Shown one piece after another: positions 1 through 11,546 of a DNA stretch of 64,000 bases; position 1 is the stretch's first letter; each line of letters starts with the position of its first letter. Below the pieces are notes generated by a model. That model saw only the letters and a list, made by a program, of their open reading frames with translations, was not told the DNA's origin and searched no databases. The position numbers were made by a program, and so were the translations under genes. This DNA comes from Marinobacter xestospongiae (GTDB lineage Bacteria > Pseudomonadota > Gammaproteobacteria > Pseudomonadales > Oleiphilaceae), in contig NZ_JAKZAK010000001.1 in the NCBI RefSeq assembly GCF_023156385.1, positions 248,001 to 312,000 of the forward strand. The letters run 5' to 3'.

Positions 1-1364
1 GCCTCCTCGGAGACCGTCAGTACGACTGGTTGATGTCCGAGTTGCAGGAGGGCGAGCATGCCATCGCGGTGATGGCCAATGGCGAGTATTCCTTCAAGGG
101 CTCCGGCTACGTTCGTGGCGGTATCTTCGATCGCATCCAGATCCGCCAGTTTGGCGACACCTTCAACTTCCGCGACCTGGACTACCATCGCCTCAGCGAT
201 GTCTACGCCGAAGGCATGCCGGCGTTCCGGGAAATGGCGATATTCATCGTGCGCCAGCAGTACCGTTTCGACCCCGGCACCGAATGGTCGCTGGAACTGA
301 CGGTCAAACGCCAGACCGGTCCGCTGGACAGCGAGTTCCAGGTTTTCCCGCTCAGCTACCAGTTGCCGTCGCAGTACTACGTGCGGCCGGAGCCGGTCCT
401 CAGCGAAGCCGATCGTCTGGCCGAGCAGCCCCTGTGGGTGCAGGTGTGGTATCAGCGCCAGTTCCAGGTGGGCGTACTGGCTGTGGGCATCGCGGTGCTG
501 TTGTTCATTCTGTTCTTCCAGGACTGGCTGGTGCGCCGGCCCAAACTGATGCGCTACCTGCGTCACGGCTTTCTGGTCTACACCCTGGTGTTCGTCGGCT
601 GGTACGCCCTGGGGCAGCTCTCGATAGTGAACGTGCTGACTTTCGTCCACAGCCTGATGGGCAGCTTCAGCTGGGATACCTTCCTGATCGATCCGATCCT
701 GTTTGTGCTGTGGGCCGCAGTGGCCGCCATTGTGCTGCTGTGGGGCCGGGCGGTGTACTGCGGCTGGCTGTGCCCGTTCGGGGCGTTGCAGGAGCTGGTG
801 AACGAGATCGCCCGCAAGCTCAAGGTGCCCCAGTACAACCTGCCGTTTGCCGTCCATGAGCGCTTGTGGGCGCTCAAGTACCTGATCCTGCTGGGGCTGT
901 TCGGGGTGTCCCTGGAATCCATGGCGACCGCCGAACAGCTCGCGGAAGTGGAGCCCTTCAAGACCGCGATCACCCTGCGCTTCGACCGTGAATGGCCGTT
1001 CGTCACCTACGCCGTGCTGCTGGTGGTGGTCAACCTGTTCACCCGCAAAGTCTACTGCCGCTACCTCTGTCCACTGGGTGCCGCGCTGACCCTGCCGACC
1101 CGCTTCCGAGTGTTCGACTGGCTCAAGCGTCGCAAGGAGTGCGGTAACCCCTGCCGGCTGTGTGAGAAGGAATGTGAGGTCCAGGCGATCCACCCCGACG
1201 GCACCATCAATTACATGGAATGCCACTACTGCCTGGACTGCCAGATGACCTATTTCGATGACCACAAATGCCCGCCGCTGATCGTCAAACGGCGGGGTAA
1301 ACGCCGGGGACGTAATGCCCCGGGGCGGCCCGAGGAACGCATTCCTGCGGTAGCCGTGGATTGA
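1..1364 (+). CDS. nosR: NosR, membrane flavo-iron-sulfur protein of N2O respiration (5' end cut by window)
   Basis: NosR is a polytopic inner-membrane protein needed for nosZ expression and electron supply to N2O reductase. The reading frame is open from the window edge (first full codon at position 3), so only the C-terminal ~454 residues are present; the family is usually 700 or more. Visible are several membrane segments, two CX3CP motifs typical of the NosR/NapH/RdxA group (CGWLCPFGA and CRYLCPLGA), and a C-terminal cysteine-rich ferredoxin region (CGNPCRLCEKEC, then CHYCLDC). The N-terminal periplasmic FMN-binding domain is mostly outside the window. nosZ follows after 63 bp. The promoter that normally drives nosR lies outside the window. 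Identity is secure from the motifs and the nos gene order. Confidence 0.96.
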   Translation, partial: LLGDRQYDWLMSELQEGEHAIAVMANGEYSFKGSGYVRGGIFDRIQIRQFGDTFNFRDLDYHRLSDVYAEGMPAFREMAIFIVRQQYRFDPGTEWSLELTVKRQTGPLDSEFQVFPLSYQLPSQYYVRPEPVLSEADRLAEQPLWVQVWYQRQFQVGVLAVGIAVLLFILFFQDWLVRRPKLMRYLRHGFLVYTLVFVGWYALGQLSIVNVLTFVHSLMGSFSWDTFLIDPILFVLWAAVAAIVLLWGRAVYCGWLCPFGALQELVNEIARKLKVPQYNLPFAVHERLWALKYLILLGLFGVSLESMATAEQLAEVEPFKTAITLRFDREWPFVTYAVLLVVVNLFTRKVYCRYLCPLGAALTLPTRFRVFDWLKRRKECGNPCRLCEKECEVQAIHPDGTINYMECHYCLDCQMTYFDDHKCPPLIVKRRGKRRGRNAPGRPEERIPAVAVD

Positions 1365-1427
1365 CCAAGCCAACAGGACCCCTGTTTCTGAACCCTTATT
1401 CCTGAGTTGAAAACGGAGCACCGAACC

Positions 1428-3317
1428 ATGAAAAAAGAACAGAACGAACAGCAAGAAGCCCCGCAGGGCGGTCTCAGCCGCCGGCGTTTCCTGGGTGCCA
1501 CTGCCGCTGCTGGTGTGGTGGGTGCCACTGGTCTGGGGACGGCGGTGATGTCCCGGGAAGCCTGGGCGGACGCCGCTATGGAAGCCCGCAACAAGGCGGT
1601 GGTACATCCCGGCGAGCTGGATGAGTACTACGGCTTCTGGAGCGGTGGCCACTGTGGTGAGGTCCGGGTGCTCGGGGTGCCGTCCATGCGCGAGCTGATG
1701 CGTATTCCGGTGTTCAACGTGGACTCCGCTACCGGCTGGGGCATCACCAACGAAAGCAAGGATGTGTTGGGCCATGACAACACCTATCTCAATGGCGACG
1801 CCCACCACCCCCACATATCCATGACCGACGGTCGTTATGACGGCAAGTACCTGTTCATCAACGACAAGGCCAACACCCGGGTGGCCCGTATCCGGCTCGA
1901 CATCATGAAGACCGACAAGATCACCACGGTGCCCAACGTGCAGGCGATCCATGGTCTGCGGCTGCAGAAAGTGCCCCAGACCAACTACGTGTTCTGCAAT
2001 GCGGAGTTCGTGATCCCTCAGCCTAACGATGGCTCCGAGTTTGCCCTGGAAAACAGCTACACCATGTTCAACGCCATCGACGCCGAGACCATGGAAGTCG
2101 CCTGGCAGGTGATCGTCGACGGCAACCTCGACAACATGGACGCCGACTACACCGGCCGCTACGCCGCCTCCACCTGCTACAACTCCGAGAAAGCTGCCGA
2201 CCTGGCCGGCACCATGCGGGCTGATCGGGACTGGGTGGTGGTTTTCAATGTTGATCGCATCGAAGCGGCCGTGAAGGCCGGCAACTTCAAGACCATTGGC
2301 GACTCCCAGGTGCCGGTGGTGGACGGTCGCCATGGCTCCGAGCTGACCCGTTACGTGCCGGTGCCGAAAAACCCCCACGGCCTCAACACCTCGCCGGATG
2401 GCAAGTACTTCATCGCCAACGGCAAGTTGTCACCGACCGCCACCATCATCGCCATCGACCGGCTCGACGACCTGTTCGACGACAAGTTCGATGATCCCCG
2501 AGATGTCGTAGTAGGTGAGCCGGAACTGGGCCTGGGGCCCCTGCACACCACCTTCGATGGTCGCGGCAACGCCTACACCACGCTGTTCATCGACAGCCAG
2601 GTGGCGAAATGGAACATCGAAGATGCTATTCGCCACTACAACGGCGAGCAGGTGAACTACATCCGCCAGAAGCTGGACGTGCATTATCAGCCGGGCCACA
2701 ACCATGCCTCCCTCACCGAGTCGCGGGATGCCGACGGTCAGTGGCTGGTGGTGTTGTCCAAGTTCTCCAAGGACCGCTTCCTGCCCGCCGGGCCGCTGCA
2801 TCCGGAGAACGATCAGTTGATCGACATTTCCGGCGAGGAGATGAAGCTGGTCCACGACGGTCCGACCTATGCCGAACCCCATGACTGCATCCTGGTGCGT
2901 CGGGACCAGATCAAGACCCGCAAGATCTATGACCGCGACGACCCCTATTTCGCCAGCGCCCGTGCCCAGGCGGAGAAGGACGGTGTCACCCTGGAGTCGG
3001 AGAACAAGGTGATTCGCGACGGCAACAAGGTGCGGGTGTACATGACCTCCGTGGCGCCGACCTATGGCCTGACCGAATTCCGGGTCAAGCAGGGGGATGA
3101 GGTCACCGTCTATGTCACCAACCTGGACACCATTGAGGACGTAACCCACGGCTTCTGCATGGTGAACCATGGCGTCAGCATGGAGATCAGCCCACAGCAG
3201 ACCAGCTCCGTCACCTTCACCGCCCATTCACCCGGGGTGCATTGGTACTACTGCAACTGGTTCTGCCACGCCCTGCACATGGAGATGGGCGGCCGGATGA
3301 TCGTCGAGAAGGCCTAG
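1428..3317 (+). CDS. nosZ: Nitrous oxide reductase NosZ, clade I (Tat-exported)
   Basis: Periplasmic multicopper enzyme reducing N2O to N2, 629 residues. I chose ATG 1428, preceded by GGAG at about 9 bp, over an in-frame TTG at 1407. The N-terminus has a twin-arginine signal (SRRRFLG, residues 17-23, then an alanine/glycine-rich stretch), which marks the clade I type exported folded by Tat. The seven-bladed propeller domain carries the histidines for the CuZ cluster (for example DAHHPHIS and GHNHAS). The C-terminal cupredoxin domain shows the CuA ligand set C609-x3-C613-x3-H617-x2-M620. It sits between nosR and nosD, in the usual order. No truncation or missing ligand was seen. Confidence 0.98.
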   Translation: MKKEQNEQQEAPQGGLSRRRFLGATAAAGVVGATGLGTAVMSREAWADAAMEARNKAVVHPGELDEYYGFWSGGHCGEVRVLGVPSMRELMRIPVFNVDSATGWGITNESKDVLGHDNTYLNGDAHHPHISMTDGRYDGKYLFINDKANTRVARIRLDIMKTDKITTVPNVQAIHGLRLQKVPQTNYVFCNAEFVIPQPNDGSEFALENSYTMFNAIDAETMEVAWQVIVDGNLDNMDADYTGRYAASTCYNSEKAADLAGTMRADRDWVVVFNVDRIEAAVKAGNFKTIGDSQVPVVDGRHGSELTRYVPVPKNPHGLNTSPDGKYFIANGKLSPTATIIAIDRLDDLFDDKFDDPRDVVVGEPELGLGPLHTTFDGRGNAYTTLFIDSQVAKWNIEDAIRHYNGEQVNYIRQKLDVHYQPGHNHASLTESRDADGQWLVVLSKFSKDRFLPAGPLHPENDQLIDISGEEMKLVHDGPTYAEPHDCILVRRDQIKTRKIYDRDDPYFASARAQAEKDGVTLESENKVIRDGNKVRVYMTSVAPTYGLTEFRVKQGDEVTVYVTNLDTIEDVTHGFCMVNHGVSMEISPQQTSSVTFTAHSPGVHWYYCNWFCHALHMEMGGRMIVEKA

Positions 3318-3398
3318 GACGGCGAATGGAAGGCCCGTGGCTTTGCTGCGGGTCTTCCTGCCGGGACCGCAGTAACTCACAGGCCACCAAGGTTTTTC

Positions 3399-4709
3399 AT
3401 GATGATGAAACGGATTCTGTTGGTCATGACCGTGCTGATTGGCCTGACGGCGTCGCCGGTGTGGTCGCAGGCCGGTCTGCAGCCGCAGCTTGATGCCATG
3501 GCCGAGGGCAGTGTGCTGACACTTCCAGCGGGCACCCTGCCATCCCTCCGGGTGACGGTGCCGGAGGTGACCATCCGCTGTCACCAGGACACAGTGATCG
3601 ACGCCGGTGGCGACGGCCATGCTGTGGTGATCGCCGCGCCTGGCGCCACCCTGTCCGGTTGTCGAATCCGCAACTGGGGAGCCGATCTCAACAATCTGGA
3701 TGCCGGCGTCTTTGTGACGCGGGCCGCCGAGGGTGCCGTGGTGGCGGACAACGATCTCCATGGCCCCGGTTTCGGCGTCTGGCTGGACGCCACGCCGGAT
3801 GTGACCGTTCGCAACAACCGTATTCAGGGCAACCCGAACCTGCGCTCCCAGGACCGGGGCAATGGTATCCACCTGTTCAACACCCAGGGCGCCCTGATTG
3901 ACGGCAACCGTATTCGCCAGACCCGGGATGCCATCTACATCGAAACCGCCAACCACAACCGCATCGTCAACAACGACATGAGCGACCTGCGCTATGGCAT
4001 CCACTACATGTATTCCCACAGCAATCATCTGGAAGGCAATGTCACCCGCAACACCCGCACCGGTTATGCGCTGATGCAGAGCAAGCGACTGACGGTGGTG
4101 AACAACCGCTCCGAGAACGACCGCAATTACGGCATCCTGATGAATTTCATTACCCAGTCCGAGCTTCGTGGCAACCGCATCGTCGGGGTCCACCAGGGCC
4201 AGAGCGGCGGCGTCGACATTCAGGGCGCCGAGGGCAAGGCGGTGTTTATCTACAACTCGCTGTACAACACCTTCAGCGACAACGTCTTCCGCGACAGCGA
4301 TATCGGCATCCACCTGACCGCCGGCTCCGAGGACAACCAGGTCAGCGGTAATGCGTTCATCGATAATCGCCGCCAGGTCAAATACGTCGCCACCCGGGAG
4401 CAGGAATGGTCCAGCGAGGGCCGGGGCAATTTCTGGAGCGATTACCTGGGGTGGGATCGCAACCAGGATGGCATCGGCGACGTCGCCTACGAACCCAACG
4501 ATCAGGTCGACCGCCTGCTGTGGACCTACCCCGAGGCGCGGGTTCTGATGCACAGCCCGGCGGTGGACACTCTGCGCTGGGTGCAGCAGGCGTTCCCGGT
4601 CATCAAAGCCGCCGGCGTCAGCGATCACCATCCGCTGATGCGGCCACCCCGATCACACAGTTTGTCAGCGAATTTACCAGAGCGGACACCAGGCCAGGAG
4701 GCGCCATGA
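3399..4709 (+). CDS. nosD: NosD, periplasmic beta-helix copper-centre assembly protein
   Basis: Works with the NosF-NosY ABC transporter to deliver sulfur for the CuZ cluster of NosZ in the periplasm. The 436-residue product starts with a Sec signal peptide (about residues 1-23) and then shows the repeated asparagine-rich turns (xNxI/V, NNR, GNxI) of a right-handed parallel beta-helix (PbH1/CASH repeats). The start is the first of three consecutive ATG codons at 3399, with a weak AAGG upstream. The stop overlaps the start of nosF by four bases (ATGA at 4706-4709), so the two are probably translationally coupled. The length matches the family. Confidence 0.95.
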   Translation: MMMKRILLVMTVLIGLTASPVWSQAGLQPQLDAMAEGSVLTLPAGTLPSLRVTVPEVTIRCHQDTVIDAGGDGHAVVIAAPGATLSGCRIRNWGADLNNLDAGVFVTRAAEGAVVADNDLHGPGFGVWLDATPDVTVRNNRIQGNPNLRSQDRGNGIHLFNTQGALIDGNRIRQTRDAIYIETANHNRIVNNDMSDLRYGIHYMYSHSNHLEGNVTRNTRTGYALMQSKRLTVVNNRSENDRNYGILMNFITQSELRGNRIVGVHQGQSGGVDIQGAEGKAVFIYNSLYNTFSDNVFRDSDIGIHLTAGSEDNQVSGNAFIDNRRQVKYVATREQEWSSEGRGNFWSDYLGWDRNQDGIGDVAYEPNDQVDRLLWTYPEARVLMHSPAVDTLRWVQQAFPVIKAAGVSDHHPLMRPPRSHSLSANLPERTPGQEAP

Positions 4710-5641
4710 GCTGTTTTGAACTGACCCAGGTGCACTACCGCTACGATCGCCAGCCGGTGCTCAGGGACCTCTCCCTGGCCCTGGCGCCAGGCCAGATCCT
4801 GGGGCTGTTTGGCCACAACGGTGCCGGCAAGACCACCACCATCAAGCTGATCCTGGGTCTGCTGACCCCGGATCAGGGCCGGCTGTCGGTGCTGGGTGGC
4901 GAGGCTGGTGATGCCTCCGTTGCCCGACACATCGGCTACCTGCCGGAAAACGTGATGTTCTACCCCCAGCTCAGTGGTCGCGAGATCCTGCGCTACTTTG
5001 CCCGCCTCAAGCGGGTGTCTGAAACCCAGGTGCCGGAGCTGCTGGCCCAGGTGGGGCTGACCGACGCCGCCGATCGCCGGGTGCGGACCTACTCCAAGGG
5101 CATGCGCCAGCGTCTCGGGCTGGCCCAGGCCCTGCTCGGCTCGCCGCGGCTGCTGATGCTGGACGAACCGACGGTGGGCCTGGACCCGGTTGCCACCGCC
5201 GAACTGTACCGGCTGTTGCAGCGACTTCGGGATAACGGCACCGGCATCGTGCTGTGTTCCCACGTGCTGCCCGGCGTGGAGCCCTACATCGACCAGGCCG
5301 CGATCCTGTCCGCTGGCCAGCTTCAGGCCTGTGGCGATCTGGCCCAGTTGCGCCGTCAGGCTGATATGCCGGTGCGGTTGAGTCTTCGCAGTGGTCGTGG
5401 CGATGGTCTGCTGTCTGCGCTCAATGGCCATATTCCAACGCTGTCGACGCTGCAGCCAGGGCCCGACACCCTGGTGGTGGAGGTGCGGGCCAGCGACAAA
5501 ATGGCGGCCATCGAGGCGCTGCTGGGCGCCGGTGGCGTGGACGACCTGCAGGTGCATCAGCCCACCCTGGAGGATCTCTACTGCCACTTTATCCAGGCGC
5601 CGTCGTCAGCGGACGCCGCCGATCACCAGGGAGGGGTGTGA
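4706..5641 (+). CDS. nosF: NosF, ABC transporter ATP-binding subunit
   Basis: Cytoplasmic ATPase that pairs with NosY and feeds NosD for NosZ copper-site maturation. The 311-residue product has Walker A (GHNGAGKTT, residues 36-44), a variant signature motif (YSKGMRQ, near 131) and Walker B (LLMLDEPT, near 150-157). The start ATG 4706 lies in an ATGA overlap with nosD and has GGAGG upstream; the frame stays open further 5' but that part is the shadow of nosD. NosY follows with a one-base gap. Confidence 0.95.
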   Translation: MSCFELTQVHYRYDRQPVLRDLSLALAPGQILGLFGHNGAGKTTTIKLILGLLTPDQGRLSVLGGEAGDASVARHIGYLPENVMFYPQLSGREILRYFARLKRVSETQVPELLAQVGLTDAADRRVRTYSKGMRQRLGLAQALLGSPRLLMLDEPTVGLDPVATAELYRLLQRLRDNGTGIVLCSHVLPGVEPYIDQAAILSAGQLQACGDLAQLRRQADMPVRLSLRSGRGDGLLSALNGHIPTLSTLQPGPDTLVVEVRASDKMAAIEALLGAGGVDDLQVHQPTLEDLYCHFIQAPSSADAADHQGGV

Positions 5642-5642
5642 C

Positions 5643-6473
5643 ATGACCGCCATCTGGACCATTGCTCGCAAGGAACTCAACGACAGCCTGCGCAATCGCT
5701 GGCTGCTGGCCATTGCGGTGGTGTTCGCCACCCTGGCCATGGGGATTGCCTGGTTCGGGGCTGCGGCCTCGGGCAGCGTCGGCTACGTCACCACCCCGGC
5801 GACCATCGCCAGCCTGGCCAGCCTGGGTATTTTCCTGATTCCGCTGATCGCCCTGCTGCTGGCCTACGACGCCATCGTCGGCGAGGACGAGGGCGGCACC
5901 CTGTTACTGCTGCTGACCTATCCCCTCAGCCGGGGTCAACTGCTGTTGGGCAAGTTCCTCGGTCACGGCCTGATTCTGGCGCTGGCCACGTTGTTGGGTT
6001 TTGGTCTGGCGGGAGTGGCCATTGTGATGCTGGTGGATGATGTGGCGGTGGTGCCGCTGGCGCTGGCTCTGGGTCGTTTCATTCTGTCATCGGTGCTGCT
6101 GGGCTGGGGCTTTGTGGCGCTGGCTTACCTGGTCAGCGTACGGGTCAGCGAAAAACCGGTCGCCGCCGGCCTGGCGCTGGCGGTTTGGTTCCTGTTTGTG
6201 CTGGTGTTCGACCTGCTGCTGCTGGGCACACTGGTGGCCGGTGAGGGCGCGATCCGCCCGGACCTGCTGCCCTGGTTGCTGCTGCTCAATCCAACAGACA
6301 TCTACCGGCTGCTCAACATCGTGGCGTTTGGTGACGCCAGCCAGTTGACCGGGGTGCTGAGCCTGGGGGCGGACCTGCCCTTCGGTGCCGGCGGCCTGTG
6401 GCTGGCGCTGCTGGTGTGGGTGGCGGTGCCTTTTACCGGGGCCTGGGCCCTGTTTCGTAACCGGAGAATCTGA
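5643..6473 (+). CDS. nosY: NosY, ABC transporter permease for NosZ maturation
   Basis: Inner-membrane permease of the NosDFY complex. The 276-residue protein begins with the cytoplasmic start typical of ABC-2 permeases (WTIARKELNDSLRNRW) and then has about six hydrophobic segments. The cytoplasmic EDEGGTLLLLLTYPLSRGQ stretch after the second helix is the ABC-2 coupling region. ATG 5643 directly follows the nosF stop. NosL starts two bases after the nosY stop, so nosDFYL reads as one tightly packed unit. Confidence 0.94.
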   Translation: MTAIWTIARKELNDSLRNRWLLAIAVVFATLAMGIAWFGAAASGSVGYVTTPATIASLASLGIFLIPLIALLLAYDAIVGEDEGGTLLLLLTYPLSRGQLLLGKFLGHGLILALATLLGFGLAGVAIVMLVDDVAVVPLALALGRFILSSVLLGWGFVALAYLVSVRVSEKPVAAGLALAVWFLFVLVFDLLLLGTLVAGEGAIRPDLLPWLLLLNPTDIYRLLNIVAFGDASQLTGVLSLGADLPFGAGGLWLALLVWVAVPFTGAWALFRNRRI

Positions 6474-6475
6474 TC

Positions 6476-7150
6476 ATGGCTGTACTGACATTCTGGACGC
6501 CTCGCCAGGGGCGAGCGGCGGGCTCTGTCCCTGGTGCTTCGCAGGCACCTCTGTTGCCACTGTCGTTCTCGATGACGTTGCCGTTTTCGATGACGTTGCT
6601 GCTGGCACTGCTGCTGGCGCTGGGCGGCTGTTCCAAGGCGCCGGAGGAGGCGGCAACGCCGCGACAACCGGTGAACTTCCAGTCCGGTGACGAGTGCCAC
6701 GTCTGCGGCATGGTGATCCAGTCCTTCCCCGGGCCCAAGGGCCAGGCCATTGGTGCTGGCAGCCAGGCGAACGGCCCATCGGTGAAGAAGTTCTGCTCCA
6801 CCCGTGATCTGCTGGCCTGGAAACTCCAGCCTGAGCATCGACGCCAGGACGACGCCCTGTTTGTTCACGACATGGCCCAGACCGAATGGGCACATCCGGC
6901 GGACACCGCGCTGATCCCGGCGGAGACGGCGGTGTTCGTGGTGGGCTCCAGCCGCCAGGGCGCGATGGGCCCGACCCTGGCGTCATTTGCCGAGCCGGCG
7001 GCGGCGCGGGCGTTTGCCGAACGCTATGGCGGCGAGGTGCTGGGCTATGACCAGCTCACCCTGGATCATCTGATGCCCGGCCACGGCCATGAAAACGGCC
7101 ATCAGGGCATGGCCCACGGGGCAAATATGGGAATGGCCGCAGAGCACTGA
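6476..7150 (+). CDS. nosL: NosL, copper chaperone lipoprotein for NosZ
   Basis: Periplasmic Cu(I)-binding lipoprotein that supplies copper to NosZ. The lipobox LGGC (C52) follows a leucine-rich segment, and the family metal motif ECHVCGM (C74, C77, M79) is present. Two things are odd. The N-terminus before the lipobox is about 50 residues, longer than a normal type II signal; internal ATGs at codon 33 (6572) or 39 would give a normal one, so the true start is uncertain. The signal also contains a short direct duplication (FSMTLPFSMTLL). The C-terminus ends in a tail rich in histidine and methionine (HLMPGHGHENGHQG and on), which probably binds extra copper. It ends the nos operon; nirS follows after 215 bp. 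Confidence 0.92.
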   Translation: MAVLTFWTPRQGRAAGSVPGASQAPLLPLSFSMTLPFSMTLLLALLLALGGCSKAPEEAATPRQPVNFQSGDECHVCGMVIQSFPGPKGQAIGAGSQANGPSVKKFCSTRDLLAWKLQPEHRRQDDALFVHDMAQTEWAHPADTALIPAETAVFVVGSSRQGAMGPTLASFAEPAAARAFAERYGGEVLGYDQLTLDHLMPGHGHENGHQGMAHGANMGMAAEH

Positions 7151-7267
7151 AAGGTGCGGCCACCCGGAGCGGATCATGGCAACTTCCCGGTGAGAATGAT
7201 TGCTGTTATTGACTGTCGGCTTGAGTTGTAAGTACATGAAAAAAATATTCTTTCCGCCCGGTCAGCG

Positions 7268-9105
<1,838 letters not shown>

Positions 9106-9159
9106 GCCCAGGCCGGGCAGGTCAGGCCTGCCCGGTCACAAACCGATGGAGACCCAACC

Positions 9160-9471
9160 ATGAAACCCAATCTGATCCCGATATTGGCGGTCTTGCCCTT
9201 GCTGGCCGCCCCAGTTGCCCAGGCCAGCGACGGTGAGGCGCTGTTCAAGAGCAAACCGTGCGCGGCCTGCCACGCCGTGGACACCAAAATGGTAGGCCCG
9301 GCACTGACCGAGATTGCTGCCAAGTACAGCGACCAGGAAGGCGCGGTGGACACCCTCGCCGACCACATCAAGAACGGCACCCAGGGTAACTGGGGCCCGG
9401 TGCCCATGCCGCCGAACCCGGTGACGGAAGAAGAAGCCCGGACCCTGGCGGAATGGGTGCTGGAACACTGA
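9160..9471 (+). CDS. nirM: Cytochrome c551 (NirM), electron donor to NirS
   Basis: Small periplasmic class I cytochrome c, 103 residues. The signal peptide ends near QAS (residues 20-23), the heme site is CAACH (34-38), and the axial methionine lies in PVPMPPNPV near the C-terminus, as in Pseudomonas c551. The gene lies directly after nirS, as in the Pseudomonas nir cluster, and supports transfer of electrons from bc1 to NirS. Its stop overlaps the nirC start by one base (TGATG). Confidence 0.95.
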   Translation: MKPNLIPILAVLPLLAAPVAQASDGEALFKSKPCAACHAVDTKMVGPALTEIAAKYSDQEGAVDTLADHIKNGTQGNWGPVPMPPNPVTEEEARTLAEWVLEH

Positions 9472-9815
9472 TGGCACGGCGCATTGCGAGTGTCGCGGCC
9501 GGCGCCTGGCTGTTGCTGGCGCTGCCGGCCACGACCCTGGCGGCGCCGCCACCGCAGGCACTGACACCGGAGCACCGTCAGCGCCTGCACGACCTGTTGG
9601 TGCAGGACTGCGGTTCCTGCCATGGCCTGCGGATGACCGGTGGCCTGGGCCCACGCCTCACCCCCGAGACGCTGGCCGGCAAGGACCGGGAAAGTCTTGA
9701 GGCCACGGTGCTCCATGGCCGCCCCGGCACCGCCATGCCGCCCTGGCAGGGCTTGCTGGATCAACGCGAGGTGGCCTGGATGATCGACCAATTGCTGCAA
9801 GGAGTGGAACCATGA
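9471..9815 (+). CDS. nirC: NirC, c55x-type monoheme cytochrome
   Basis: Periplasmic monoheme cytochrome of the nir operon, reported in other denitrifiers as an electron donor to NirS and possibly as electron acceptor in heme d1 maturation. The 114-residue product has a signal peptide ending around LAA (residue 24) and heme motif CGSCH (47-51), with a candidate methionine ligand in GTAMPPW. ATG 9471 overlaps the nirM stop; an in-frame GTG at 9453 is less likely because it lies inside nirM. It overlaps nirF by four bases (ATGA). Confidence 0.93.
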   Translation: MARRIASVAAGAWLLLALPATTLAAPPPQALTPEHRQRLHDLLVQDCGSCHGLRMTGGLGPRLTPETLAGKDRESLEATVLHGRPGTAMPPWQGLLDQREVAWMIDQLLQGVEP

Positions 9816-11023
9816 AACCCCGCCTGGTGCCGTTGTTGCCGTTGTCGCTGGCGTTATTGCTGGCGCTGATGTTGAGTGCCTGCGCCCAGTCGCCGGCGCT
9901 GCGTGCCACCGGTGACCTGGGGATCATCGTCGAACGTGGCAGCGGCAGCCTGCTGCTGGTGGAACACAGCCATCAACGCCGGCTGGCAAGAATTGAGGGG
10001 CTGGGGGACCTGTCCCACGCCTCGGTGGTGTTTTCCCGCGACCAGCGCTACGCCTACGTGTTCGGGCGCGATGGTGGCCTGACCAAGGTGGACCTGCTAC
10101 GCCAACGCATCGACCGCCGGGTGGTGCAGGGGGGCAACAGTATTGGTGGCGCCATCAGTCAGGATGGTCGCCTGATTGCCGTGGGCAACTACGAGCCCGG
10201 CGGCCTGCGGGTGTTTGATAGTGACACCCTGGAACCGGTGGCGGATATTCCCGCGCCTCTGCTGGACACGGCGGCCGGTGTCGACAGCAAGCGGTCGCGG
10301 GCGGTGGGGGTGGTGGATGCCCCAGGCCAGCGGTTCCTGTTCAGCCTGTTCGACACCGGCGAAATCTGGTCGGTGGACATGACCGAGCCGGCGTCCCCGG
10401 AGATCAGCCGTTACCACGACATTGGCCGCCAGCCCTACGATGCCCTGCTGACCTCTGACGGCCGTTACTACCTGGCCGGGCTGTTTGGTGAGGATGGCAT
10501 GGCGCTGCTGGACCTGTGGCAGCCCGAGGCTGGCGTCGAACGGGTGCTGCACCACTATGGCCGCGGTGACCAGCGGCTGCCGGTGTACAAGATGCCTCAC
10601 CTCGAAGGCTGGACGGTGGCGGGTGACAGTGCGTATGTGCCGGCGGTTGGCCGCCATCAGGTGCTGGTGCTGGACCGCAATAACTGGCAGCAGACCGATG
10701 CCATCGAGGTGGCCGGCCAGCCGGTGTTTGTGATGGCGCGGCCCGATGCCCGCCAGATCTGGGTCAACTTCGCGCACCCGGATAACCACCTGGTGCAGGT
10801 GATCGACACCCGCAGCCACAGGATTATCGACACCCTGGAGCCCGGCCCCGGTGTGTTGCACATGGAGTTCACGCCCCGTGGCGAGCAGGTCTGGCTGTCG
10901 GTGCGGGACGCCGGCGAGGTCCAGGTCTGGGACCCGTATCGGCTGACCCGGATGGCGACCCTGCCGGCGGAAAAGCCCAGCGGCATCTTCTTTACCAGTC
11001 GCGCCCATGAAATCGGGCTTTAG
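9812..11023 (+). CDS. nirF: NirF, d1-heme biosynthesis dehydrogenase-like lipoprotein
   Basis: Needed for heme d1 synthesis in the periplasm; a propeller protein related to the d1 domain of NirS and NirN. The 403-residue product carries a lipoprotein signal with lipobox LSAC (C24), suggesting membrane anchoring, and has repeated beta-propeller blades (SHASVVFSRDQRYAYVFGRDG and similar). It has no heme c motif, as expected for NirF. It begins in an ATGA overlap with nirC. A gap of 28 bp separates it from nirD. Confidence 0.94.
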   Translation: MKPRLVPLLPLSLALLLALMLSACAQSPALRATGDLGIIVERGSGSLLLVEHSHQRRLARIEGLGDLSHASVVFSRDQRYAYVFGRDGGLTKVDLLRQRIDRRVVQGGNSIGGAISQDGRLIAVGNYEPGGLRVFDSDTLEPVADIPAPLLDTAAGVDSKRSRAVGVVDAPGQRFLFSLFDTGEIWSVDMTEPASPEISRYHDIGRQPYDALLTSDGRYYLAGLFGEDGMALLDLWQPEAGVERVLHHYGRGDQRLPVYKMPHLEGWTVAGDSAYVPAVGRHQVLVLDRNNWQQTDAIEVAGQPVFVMARPDARQIWVNFAHPDNHLVQVIDTRSHRIIDTLEPGPGVLHMEFTPRGEQVWLSVRDAGEVQVWDPYRLTRMATLPAEKPSGIFFTSRAHEIGL

Positions 11024-11051
11024 GGATTTTATTCAACCAGGAGAGTGACCG

Positions 11052-11546
11052 GTGGATTCGCTGACCCGACGGATGATCAACCAGTACCAGCACAACCTGC
11101 CGCTGTGCGAGCGACCCTACCAGCGTATGGCCCAGAGCCTGGGCTGCACTGAGGACGAGGTGCTGGCGCGCCTGGATCAGTTGCAGAGCCACGGTGCCCT
11201 GTCCCGGGTCGGACCGGTGTATGACCATCGCCGGGCCGGGGCCAGCACCCTGGCGGCCCTGGCGGTGCCGGACACGGAGGTGGACGCGGTGGCTGATTGG
11301 CTGAATGAACTGGCGGAGGTCAACCACAACTACCTGCGGGAACACCACTTCAATCTCTGGTTTGTGCTCACCGGTCCTGACCGGCCTCATCTGGACCGGG
11401 TGATTGCGTCGATTGAGGCCCACACCGGTCTGGCGGTACTGGACCTGCCCATGGAACAGGCGTTCCGCATTGATCTGGGCTTTCCGCTTGATGAGCCCCG
11501 TTTCGACCCGTCCGACCTGCGTGAGGTGAACCATGGCCCTGACTGA
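11052..11546 (+). CDS. nirD: NirD, siroheme decarboxylase subunit
   Basis: One of four small Lrp/AsnC-like proteins (NirD, L, G, H) that decarboxylate siroheme to 12,18-didecarboxysiroheme on the way to heme d1. The 164-residue product has an N-terminal winged-helix part and the AhbA-type core motif VNHNYLREHHFNLWFVLTG. The start is GTG 11052 with AGGAG about 9 bp upstream. It belongs to the same subtype as NirG, which has HNYRREHALNMWFVL. It overlaps nirL by 14 bases. Confidence 0.92.
   Translation: MDSLTRRMINQYQHNLPLCERPYQRMAQSLGCTEDEVLARLDQLQSHGALSRVGPVYDHRRAGASTLAALAVPDTEVDAVADWLNELAEVNHNYLREHHFNLWFVLTGPDRPHLDRVIASIEAHTGLAVLDLPMEQAFRIDLGFPLDEPRFDPSDLREVNHGPD

Noticed and set aside
3228..4631. 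Minus strand open frame of 467 codons opposite nosD
   Set aside because: Antisense shadow of the repeated nosD beta-helix codons; no start signal or family match.
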